Shown: positions 14,917 through 21,144 of the stretch, one piece after another
Numbering within the stretch: position 1 is the stretch's first letter
How the letters are laid out: each line of letters begins with the position of its first letter
NCBI GenBank assembly: GCA_964544695.1
Contig: CAZJDB010000001.1
Coordinates: 1 to 23,289, forward strand
DNA from: Dinghuibacter sp964544695
Lineage (GTDB): Bacteria; Bacteroidota; Bacteroidia; Chitinophagales; Chitinophagaceae
Length of the DNA: 23,289 nucleotides
Reading direction: 5' to 3'
Notes under the pieces: generated by a model
Database searches by the model: none
Seen by the model: only the letters and a program-made list of their open reading frames with translations
What the model was told of the DNA's origin: nothing
Made by a program: the position numbers and the translations under genes

Positions 14917-16167
14917 ATGTTGGATTACACCTTCACCGTAACCCGGAGGTTCCTTCAATACGTACAGGTAGATACCCAAAGTGATCCGGGATCATCCAGT
15001 TTCCCCTCCACGGAGAAACAAAAGGACTTATCCCTGATGCTGGTGCAGGAACTCCTGGCGATGGGAATCCGGGATGCGGAAATGGATGCTTTCGGATATG
15101 TGTATGCGACTATCCCGGCTACCAGTCCGAAGCGGGTGCCCGTGATTTGTCTTTGCGCCCATGTCGATACGGCTCCCGATTGCAGTGGCAGGGGCGTCAA
15201 GCCGATCTTGCACAAAGCGTACGACGGGAGTGACATCGTGTTGCCGGACGATTCCTCCCAAATACTGACTGTAGCCGATTTTCCATACTTGAGGGAACAC
15301 ATTGGGCTGGACATCATCACCGCCAGCGGAACGACATTGCTGGGAGGTGATGACAAAGCCGGGGTGGCCATCATCATGGACCTGGCCCATTATCTTGTCC
15401 AGCATCCCGGTATCCCTCACGGGGCCATCCGAATCCTGTTCACTCCCGACGAGGAGGTGGGGAAGGGGACGGCGAAAGTAGACCTGGGCCGGCTGGGTGC
15501 TGATTACGGTTATACACTGGATGGGGGGCCTTCGGGCTCCCTGGAGGACGAAACCTTCAACGCGGATTCGTTCCGCATGGATATACATGGGATCAGCGCG
15601 CATCCGGGCTATGCCAGGGGTAAGTTGGTCAATGCGCTCAAGGTGGCGGGAGCGGTGCTGGATGCCTTACCCAAAGACAAGCTTTCACCCGAAACCACGG
15701 GCGGTCGTCAGGGCTTCTTCCATCCTGTCCGTTTCGAGGGCCAGGCGGAATTGGCCACCGTGGAATTCATTATCCGGGACTTTACCCCTGAAGGGTTGGT
15801 GGAACTGGAGCAAACCCTCCTGGACCTGGCGAAAGCCACCGTGGGAGGTTTTCCGGGAGCGCGCCTGGAGGTCGAGATCCGGGAACAGTACCGGAACATG
15901 AAAACGGTATTGGACAAGCACCCTGAAGTGACCGGTTATGCAAGGGAGGCCATTCGGCGCGCAGGCCTGGCCGTTAGGGAGGAGAGCATCCGGGGCGGAA
16001 CGGACGGAAGCCGGCTGAGCTATATGGGGCTTCCCTGTCCCAACCTTTTTACGGGGATGCAGGGAATACACTCCAGGAGGGAATGGATAGGGGTTTCGGA
16101 TATGGAAGCCGCCGTTGAAACGCTCGTATACCTGGTCCAAATCTGGGAAGAAAACTCTGAACTATGA
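14917..16167 (+). CDS. pepT: Peptidase T (tripeptide aminopeptidase)
   Basis: Zinc-dependent cytoplasmic aminopeptidase of the M20 family that removes the N-terminal residue of tripeptides; 416 aa, the usual size. Metal ligands and catalytic residues are recognisable: His82 and Asp84 in LCAHVDTAPD, Asp145-Asp146 in LLGGDDKAG, Glu179-Glu180 in FTPDEEVGKG, Asp202 in YTLDGGPSG, and a C-terminal FTGMQGIHSRREWIGVSDM holding the last histidine. The dimerisation/lid domain is in the middle (about 210-320). It starts 2 nt after the FKBP stop, and its own TGA overlaps the next ATG, so the three genes are probably co-transcribed. Confidence 0.96.
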   Translation: MLDYTFTVTRRFLQYVQVDTQSDPGSSSFPSTEKQKDLSLMLVQELLAMGIRDAEMDAFGYVYATIPATSPKRVPVICLCAHVDTAPDCSGRGVKPILHKAYDGSDIVLPDDSSQILTVADFPYLREHIGLDIITASGTTLLGGDDKAGVAIIMDLAHYLVQHPGIPHGAIRILFTPDEEVGKGTAKVDLGRLGADYGYTLDGGPSGSLEDETFNADSFRMDIHGISAHPGYARGKLVNALKVAGAVLDALPKDKLSPETTGGRQGFFHPVRFEGQAELATVEFIIRDFTPEGLVELEQTLLDLAKATVGGFPGARLEVEIREQYRNMKTVLDKHPEVTGYAREAIRRAGLAVREESIRGGTDGSRLSYMGLPCPNLFTGMQGIHSRREWIGVSDMEAAVETLVYLVQIWEENSEL

Positions 16168-17114
16168 ACATATTTCCAATTGCAGGCGGTGTCCTGATTT
16201 TGCTAATCATCTTTTCCTGCCTGGTTACCGTATCCCAGGGGACCGTCGCGGTCATTACCATGTTCGGGAAGTACCGGCGGATCCTGTTGCCTGGTCTGAA
16301 TTTCAAACTTCCCTTCCTCGAGCAGATATACCGCAAAATCAGCATCCAGAACCGTTCCGTGGAACTGGAATTTCAGGCGGTCACGGCGGACCAGGCCAAT
16401 GTTTATTTCAAGGCCATGCTCCTCTATGCCGTCCAGAACGCGGATGAGGAGACCATAAAGAAGGTTGCCTTCAAGTTCGTCAGCGAAAGGGACCTGATGC
16501 AGGCTCTGACACGCACGATCGAGGGGACCATCCGGGGATTCGTGGCCACCAAGAGACAAGCGGAAATCCTGGGGCTGCGCAAGGAAATCGTGGAATACGT
16601 GAAGGGACAGTTGGATCATGCCTTGGAGGAATGGGGATATCACCTTCTGGATTTACAGATCAACGACATTACCTTCGACAAGGCGATCATGGATAGCATG
16701 AGCCGGGTCGTGGCCAGCAGCAACCTCAAAGCCGCCGCGGAGAACGAAGGTCAGGCCCTGCTGATCACCAAGACCAAGGCTGCGGAAGCGGAAGGGAATG
16801 CCATCAAGATCGCCGCGGAGGCAGAGCGGGAAGCAGCCAGGTTGAGGGGCCAGGGTGTGGCCTTGTTTAGGGAAGAGGTGGCCAAAGGGATGAGCCAGGC
16901 CGCCCAGGAGATGAAGCAGGCCAACCTGGATACGAATGTTATCCTGTTCAGCATGTGGACGGAGGCCCTGAAGAATTTCGCAGAGGTGGGGAAGGGGAAC
17001 GTCATTTTCCTGGACGGGAGCAGCGAGGGGATGCAAAAGACCATGGGTCAGATCATGGCTTTCCTGCAGATGAATCTGAATAAGACCCTGTCGTCCGGGC
17101 CTGATGCCAGGTAG
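16164..17114 (+). CDS. SPFH-domain (slipin/HIR-like) membrane protein
   Basis: Membrane scaffold protein of 316 aa. One N-terminal hydrophobic segment (about 5-24) is followed by an SPFH/band-7 domain (about 25-190; TVAVITMFGKYRRILLPGLN, then ISIQNRSVELEFQAVTADQA). After that comes an Ala/Glu-rich helical, probably coiled-coil, region (about 200-265). SPFH proteins assemble into large membrane rings and organise other membrane proteins. The substrate here is unknown. Its ATG overlaps the pepT stop (ATGA). No NfeD-type partner is seen next to it. Confidence 0.88.
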   Translation: MNIFPIAGGVLILLIIFSCLVTVSQGTVAVITMFGKYRRILLPGLNFKLPFLEQIYRKISIQNRSVELEFQAVTADQANVYFKAMLLYAVQNADEETIKKVAFKFVSERDLMQALTRTIEGTIRGFVATKRQAEILGLRKEIVEYVKGQLDHALEEWGYHLLDLQINDITFDKAIMDSMSRVVASSNLKAAAENEGQALLITKTKAAEAEGNAIKIAAEAEREAARLRGQGVALFREEVAKGMSQAAQEMKQANLDTNVILFSMWTEALKNFAEVGKGNVIFLDGSSEGMQKTMGQIMAFLQMNLNKTLSSGPDAR

Positions 17115-17176
17115 GGAGGCGCGGGCCGTGGCGCGACTTGGAATACTAATTGTACTAATTTCCCGTTTAATCACTG

Positions 17177-17195
17177 GCCGCGCCACAGGCGCGGC
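17177..17195. repeat. GC-rich 8-bp palindrome
   Basis: GCCGCGCC at 17177-17184 and GGCGCGGC at 17188-17195 flank a 3-base loop. It follows the SPFH gene and may stop or protect that transcript, although no T-run follows. The right arm plus neighbours, GGCGCGGCGC, is identical to a 10-mer at 13234-13243. Confidence 0.55.
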
Positions 17196-17219
17196 GCCCG
17201 GAGGGCCATAATTAGCGAA

Positions 17220-17267
17220 GTTTGCGCGGAAGCGCTAAATTGGTCATATTAGCGCTTCCGCGCAAAC
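17220..17267. repeat. 19-bp perfect inverted repeat upstream of exbB
   Basis: GTTTGCGCGGAAGCGCTAA at 17220-17238 is the exact reverse complement of 17249-17267, around a 10-nt loop. It ends 15 nt before the exbB ATG. An extra TTAGCG at 17212-17217 can compete by pairing with 17233-17238. As RNA this would be a very stable hairpin next to the ribosome-binding region; as DNA it could be a protein-binding or dispersed palindromic element. No T-run follows, so it is not a standard terminator. Confidence 0.8.
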
Positions 17268-17282
17268 ACTAAATAACCTGGA

Positions 17283-17996
17283 ATGATTCCGATTTTGCTT
17301 CAACTGAGTGGAGATTCCGTTCGTAAGATCACCGATTCCCTTGCACACGCGCAGGCAGTGGCTGCACCTCCCGCGCCCACGATCAATTTGATCGACCTGT
17401 TGATCAAGGGGGGGTGGATGATGGTCCCCCTGGGCTTATTAAGCCTGATCGCGGTTTTCGTTTTCTTCGAGCGCTATTTTTACATCCGCAAGGTGTCCAA
17501 ATCGGACGACAATTTCATGAACATTATCCGGGATCACATTGTCAACGGGAATGTTCAGGCAGCGCGCAGTCTGGCCAAGAACACGTCCAATCCCGTGGCG
17601 AGGGTCATCGATAAAGGCATACAACGGATCGGGAAGCCCATAGACGCCATCGAAAACAGCATGGAGAATATCGGCAACCTGGAGATTTACAAGATGGAGC
17701 AAAACCTGGGCATCCTCACTGTGATCGCGCGTATCGCCCCCATGTTCGGGTTCCTGGGAACGATCGTGGGGATGATTCAATTGTTCTACGAGATTTCCTC
17801 CACCGGCGAATATACCCTGAGCACCATAGCGGGCGGGATCTATGTCAAGATGATCACCTCCGCCACGGGTCTGATTATCGGCTTGCTGGCCTTCGTAGCC
17901 CACAGCTATCTCAATACCCAGATCGACAAGTGCGCCAATAAGATGGAGAGGGCCAGCTCCGATTTCATCGATATTTTACAAGAACCCACGAGGTAG
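17283..17996 (+). CDS. exbB: MotA/TolQ/ExbB proton-channel protein
   Basis: Inner-membrane subunit of a proton-driven energy-transducing complex, 237 aa. The first membrane span is at about 44-64 (WMMVPLGLLSLIAVFVFFER), followed by a cytoplasmic loop. Two further spans at about 143-167 and 187-207 carry the family block IAPMFGFLGTIVGMIQLF and ITSATGLIIGLLAFVAHSYL. With ExbD, 3 nt downstream, it should energise TonB-type outer-membrane transport, on which Bacteroidota depend heavily. No TonB gene follows in this window. A 19-bp inverted repeat lies directly before the start and the ribosome-binding site is weak. Confidence 0.94.
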   Translation: MIPILLQLSGDSVRKITDSLAHAQAVAAPPAPTINLIDLLIKGGWMMVPLGLLSLIAVFVFFERYFYIRKVSKSDDNFMNIIRDHIVNGNVQAARSLAKNTSNPVARVIDKGIQRIGKPIDAIENSMENIGNLEIYKMEQNLGILTVIARIAPMFGFLGTIVGMIQLFYEISSTGEYTLSTIAGGIYVKMITSATGLIIGLLAFVAHSYLNTQIDKCANKMERASSDFIDILQEPTR

Positions 17997-17999
17997 GCC

Positions 18000-18407
18000 A
18001 TGCGAATAAGAAACAGACGTCTACGGGCCCACGAAGCGGAAGTGAACACCGATGCACTCAATGACATCCTGTTCATCCTGGTGATGTTCTTCCTGATCGT
18101 TTCCACCCTGGCCAACCCGAACGTGATCAAACTTTCACAACCCAAGTCCAAAAGCGATACCAAGGCCAAGCAAACCGTAGTCGTTTCGATCGACGCCAAC
18201 CAGCAATACTATGTCGGGGGGACCAAGGTCACCGTAGACCAGTTGAGAGACGCGCTGGCGCCCGTTCTGGCCAAGGAAACGGAGCATCCCTCGGTGGTGA
18301 TCAATGCGGACAAGACCGTTCCCATCGACGACGTCGTGGCCGTTATGCGCATCGCGCGGCAGTTGAATGCGGCGACGGTGCTTTCGGTGGATAATAAAGG
18401 GCAATAA
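18000..18407 (+). CDS. exbD: ExbD/TolR biopolymer transport protein
   Basis: Partner of ExbB, 135 aa. A short cytoplasmic N-terminus is followed by one membrane span, ALNDILFILVMFFLIVSTL (19-37), in which Asp22 is the expected proton-carrying aspartate. A periplasmic domain follows (about 50-135; TVVVSIDANQQYYVGGTKVT, then VVINADKTVPIDDVVAVM). It starts 3 nt after the exbB stop. In many Bacteroidota a TonB gene follows; here the next DNA is the AT-rich two-gene insert. Confidence 0.94.
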   Translation: MRIRNRRLRAHEAEVNTDALNDILFILVMFFLIVSTLANPNVIKLSQPKSKSDTKAKQTVVVSIDANQQYYVGGTKVTVDQLRDALAPVLAKETEHPSVVINADKTVPIDDVVAVMRIARQLNAATVLSVDNKGQ

Positions 18408-18411
18408 TCTA

Positions 18412-18442
18412 TTGTGGTTCGCCAAAAAATTTAGTAATTTTG
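18412..18442 (+). promoter_or_regulatory. Promoter of the two-gene AT-rich module
   Basis: TAATTTTG at 18435-18442 is an exact TAnnTTTG match. TTGT at 18412-18415 lies 19 bp upstream, at the expected -33 spacing. The -7 box ends 4 nt (GTTT) before the ATG at 18447, so the mRNA should be leaderless or nearly so. It shows that the module is transcribed separately from exbBD. Confidence 0.6.
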
Positions 18443-18446
18443 GTTT

Positions 18447-18611
18447 ATGAGCGATAAGGAAATCAAAAAGCTGACTGATCTCGCCAAGCAAAAGCTTGAA
18501 CAGAATCTGACCAGGGAGCAAGCTCTTGCTTCCCTCGTAGCTGCTGGTATTCTTGATACTCAAGGGAAATATACAAAACCCTACCGACGACTTGCCTCTA
18601 AGGATAAATAG
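18447..18611 (+). CDS. 54-aa protein, candidate antitoxin/partner of the ADP-ribosyltransferase-like gene
   Basis: A short gene of 54 aa. It begins MSDKEIKKLTDLAKQKLEQN, continues LTREQALASLVAAGILDTQG and ends KYTKPYRRLASKDK. It looks like one charged helix, then a small helix-turn segment (TREQALASLVAAGILD), then a basic tail. The GILDxxGxYTxPY pattern resembles small proteins I have seen next to toxin-like genes, but I cannot name a family. Support for being real: its own -33/-7 promoter 4 nt upstream, and a 2-nt gap to the next gene's ATG at 18614, implying coupled translation. Antitoxin is an inference from size and position only. It could also be a DNA-binding autoregulator or a cofactor. 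Confidence 0.72.
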   Translation: MSDKEIKKLTDLAKQKLEQNLTREQALASLVAAGILDTQGKYTKPYRRLASKDK

Positions 18612-18613
18612 CC

Positions 18614-19264
18614 ATGTACAATTCCAGACCCGGGCTGTTAATCGGCTTTCACGGGTGTGACATTACTACCCGAAATAAATTACTTAGTTCCCCCGATTCA
18701 ATTAAGAGCAGCAACAAGCCTTATGACTGGTTAGGGCATGGTATGTACTTTTGGGAAAATAATGCAGAACGTGCTTTGGATTGGGCAAAGGATAAAAAGA
18801 AAAAGGGCGAAATTAAGACACCGGCCGTTATAGGGGCCGTTCTGGATTTGGGCTATTCCTGCGATTTTACGGATAGTAGGTTTATAAAAATGGTAGGAAC
18901 TTACCATGAACTCATGGTTAAGCGATTTTCGGAAGGAGGGAAAGAGGTTCCTCAAAATACTGATGCCAAAGGAGACGTGAATAAAGATAAGTTGATCAGA
19001 GAACTTGATTGCACAGTAATTGAGTTCATGCATACTGAAGTAGCCGACCAAATAAATAATGATGTTCAAGAAAGAGGATTTAGTGAATATAAACCTTTCG
19101 ATTCGGTAAGAGGCGTATTTACAGAAGGGGGACCTATATTCAAGGGCGCTGGAATACTTGAGAAAACGCATGTCCAGATATGCATTAGAAATCTTAATTG
19201 TATTAAAGGGTTTTTTCTAATCAGAAAGGAAATAGACTTTCTAAAAGGTATTCTTCGAAATTAA
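18614..19264 (+). CDS. PARP-like ADP-ribosyltransferase-fold protein, candidate toxin/effector
   Basis: A 216-aa soluble protein with no signal peptide. The N-terminal LIGFHGCD (His13) resembles the first catalytic strand (HG) of PARP-like ADP-ribosyltransferases. YDWLGHGMYFWENNAERALDW (37-57, listed here as a motif, with Tyr45) resembles their GxGxYF....A signature. The late strand KTHVQICIRN (184-193, with His186 and Gln188) stands where the third triad residue is expected. This suggests an H-Y-Q type variant. The conserved-looking FDSVRGVFTEGGPIF (162-176) precedes it. Such enzymes use NAD+ to modify, or simply to destroy, a target, and many are toxins. Substrate and activity are unknown here. 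It follows the 54-aa gene by 2 nt, is AT-rich compared with its neighbours and ends 13 bp from convergent prmC, so it is probably acquired DNA. Confidence 0.72.
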   Translation: MYNSRPGLLIGFHGCDITTRNKLLSSPDSIKSSNKPYDWLGHGMYFWENNAERALDWAKDKKKKGEIKTPAVIGAVLDLGYSCDFTDSRFIKMVGTYHELMVKRFSEGGKEVPQNTDAKGDVNKDKLIRELDCTVIEFMHTEVADQINNDVQERGFSEYKPFDSVRGVFTEGGPIFKGAGILEKTHVQICIRNLNCIKGFFLIRKEIDFLKGILRN

Positions 19265-19277
19265 AAAGGAGATGTCT

Positions 19278-20135
19278 TCATTTGGTTTTAAGCCGCGCGC
19301 GAATCATACGATCCTTTCCTTGCATATCCTTCCGCAGCACTACCTCGCTGAACCCTTCGCCTTCCAGCAGCGCCTTCGTCGAAGGCCCAAGCGCCTCATT
19401 AATTTCCAGATAGACGGCTCCGCCGCGGTTCAACCGCAAGGAAGCGAATCGCGCAATTTTCCGAAAAAACAACAAGGGATCTCCATCGGGCACGAACAGG
19501 GCCAGGTGCGGTTCGTACGTGAGGACACGGGGATGCATATCCCCTTTTTCGGATTCAGCGATATAGGGGGGATTGCTCACCAGTACATCGGGATCGGGGA
19601 GTTCAGTCCAGGTAGCCTCATCCAAAAAATCGATTTCGTGGAAGTGAAGGGCGGTGCCTTGCCCTTCGGCGTTCGACCCTGCCAGGGATATGGCACCAGG
19701 CGAGATATCCACGGTATGGACTTCGGAGGCAGGCAGGCGTTGTTTCAGGGCGATGGGGATGTTTCCGCTGCCCGTACCTACGTCCAGGATGAGCGGGGCG
19801 GAAGGGTGCATATCTTCGACGATCCAATGGATCAACTCTTCGGTTTCGGGACGTGGGACCAGGACGTGTTCATTTACTTTCAGGAGAAGACCATCGAACC
19901 AGGCTTCGCCCAATACGTACTGAACCGGACGGTTCTGCAGCAAGGCTGCGAGGTCGGCGCGCAATTGGGTCTCCTGTGGCTCTGACAACGGAACGTTTCG
20001 CTGAAGCAGGCGGTCCACCCGGGTCAGGCCCAGGCGGCTTTCCATAATCAGGTCGGCCACGGAGGAGGCTTCCCTGGATTCGTAGATGGTACCCAGGCGT
20101 GAAACGATGCTTTCATAGATTTCCCCGATCGTCAT
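19278..20135 (-). CDS. prmC: Release-factor glutamine N5-methyltransferase
   Basis: Methylates the glutamine of the GGQ motif in peptide-chain release factors; 285 aa. The N-terminal helical domain (about 1-80) recognises the release factor. PRPETEEL (94-101) is a family mark. The SAM site is LDVGTGSGNIPIAL (117-130), and the catalytic NPPY motif is at 188-191 (VSNPPYIAESE). The start ATG at 20135 lies 4 nt after an exact -7 box. It is divergent from ribD and convergent with the ADP-ribosyltransferase-like gene, whose stop is 13 bp away. Confidence 0.95.
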   Translation of the reverse strand: MTIGEIYESIVSRLGTIYESREASSVADLIMESRLGLTRVDRLLQRNVPLSEPQETQLRADLAALLQNRPVQYVLGEAWFDGLLLKVNEHVLVPRPETEELIHWIVEDMHPSAPLILDVGTGSGNIPIALKQRLPASEVHTVDISPGAISLAGSNAEGQGTALHFHEIDFLDEATWTELPDPDVLVSNPPYIAESEKGDMHPRVLTYEPHLALFVPDGDPLLFFRKIARFASLRLNRGGAVYLEINEALGPSTKALLEGEGFSEVVLRKDMQGKDRMIRARLKTK

Positions 20136-20139
20136 GACG

Positions 20140-20147
20140 CAAACCTA
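20140..20147 (-). promoter_or_regulatory. -7 element 4 nt before prmC
   Basis: On the minus strand, TAGGTTTG matches TAnnTTTG exactly and is followed by CGTC and the prmC ATG. It lies back to back with the ribD box at 20149-20156, so both promoters share a 25-bp gap. Confidence 0.5.
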
Positions 20148-20148
20148 G

Positions 20149-20156
20149 TAATTTTA
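20149..20156 (+). promoter_or_regulatory. -7-like element 4 nt before ribD
   Basis: TAATTTTA differs from TAnnTTTG only at the last base and is followed by ACAG and the ribD ATG. Its upstream element would have to lie inside the prmC coding region. Confidence 0.35.
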
Positions 20157-20160
20157 ACAG

Positions 20161-21144
20161 ATGAACTCCGAAGGTTTCATGCGGCGTTGCCTTCAACTGG
20201 CAGCTTTGGGTGCGGGCCACGTGGCGCCCAATCCCATGGTGGGCTCGGTGCTGACGCATTCGGGTTCCATCATCGGGGAGGGGTACCATGAAGTATATGG
20301 CGGGCCCCATGCCGAGGTGAATGCCATCCGGGAAGCGGAAGAGCGCTTCGGCCCCGAAATCCTGCGAGAGGCCACCCTGTACGTTTCGCTGGAGCCCTGC
20401 GCCCATCACGGCAAGACGCCTCCCTGCGCGGATCTGATCGTCAGCAAGGGGATACCAAGGGTGGTGGTGGGCATTCGGGATCCCTTTCCCCAAGTCAATG
20501 GAAAAGGCATCGAGCGCCTACGAATCTCAGGGGTAGAGGTGACTGTACCCGTGCTCGAAAACGAATGCCGGGAGCTCAATCGCCGCTTTTTTACGGTCCA
20601 TACGCTGGAACGGCCTTATGTTATTTTGAAATGGGCCAGGAGCGCCGACGGTTTCATGGGAAAGGAAGGGGAAAGGGTGCGCCTTTCGGGGGGCCTGGCA
20701 GACGTCCTCGTGCATCGCTGGAGGAGCGAGGAATCCTCCATCCTCGTGGGGGCGCGCACGGCACTGGTGGACGATCCGGCCCTGACGACCCGGCATTGGC
20801 CAGGGCCCCATCCATTGCGCATTGTACTTAATCCGGGGGTCGTTTTACCTGCGGGGTTGAAAGTGCTGGATGAACAGGCACCGACACTCATGCACACAGA
20901 CCGCGATTTGAATGGGTTGATGCACGACTTGCAGCGGAGGTCCATACAAAGCGTATTGGTCGAAGGGGGCGCGCGGGTGCTGCAATCATTTCTCGCCGCG
21001 GGGCTGTGGGATGAAATCCGCGTGATCACGGCGCGCACTACGTACCTGGTGAATGGGATACCCGCCCCCGCGCTGCCGCAAGCGCGGTTTCATGAAGAGA
21101 TGGTCTTGGGGGATGACGTGGTAACTACTTATTTTCCCGGTTGA
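20161..21144 (+). CDS. ribD: Bifunctional riboflavin deaminase/reductase
   Basis: Carries out the second and third steps of riboflavin synthesis: deamination of the pyrimidine intermediate, then NADPH reduction of the ribosyl side chain. It has 327 aa. The N-terminal zinc deaminase domain (about 1-145) has HAEVNAI (His50, Glu52) and PCAHHGKTPPC (Cys80, Cys89) as zinc ligands. The C-terminal reductase domain (about 150-327) has PYVILKWARSADGFMG, ILVGARTALVDDPALT and SVLVEGGARVLQSFL. The 3' end overlaps the convergent CBM9-like gene by 20 bp. Other rib genes are not in the window. Confidence 0.96.
   Translation: MNSEGFMRRCLQLAALGAGHVAPNPMVGSVLTHSGSIIGEGYHEVYGGPHAEVNAIREAEERFGPEILREATLYVSLEPCAHHGKTPPCADLIVSKGIPRVVVGIRDPFPQVNGKGIERLRISGVEVTVPVLENECRELNRRFFTVHTLERPYVILKWARSADGFMGKEGERVRLSGGLADVLVHRWRSEESSILVGARTALVDDPALTTRHWPGPHPLRIVLNPGVVLPAGLKVLDEQAPTLMHTDRDLNGLMHDLQRRSIQSVLVEGGARVLQSFLAAGLWDEIRVITARTTYLVNGIPAPALPQARFHEEMVLGDDVVTTYFPG

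Noticed and set aside
18731..19171. 146-aa frame antisense to the ADP-ribosyltransferase-like gene
   Set aside because: No start signal or motif; the plus-strand frame has a promoter, a coupled upstream gene and recognisable motifs.
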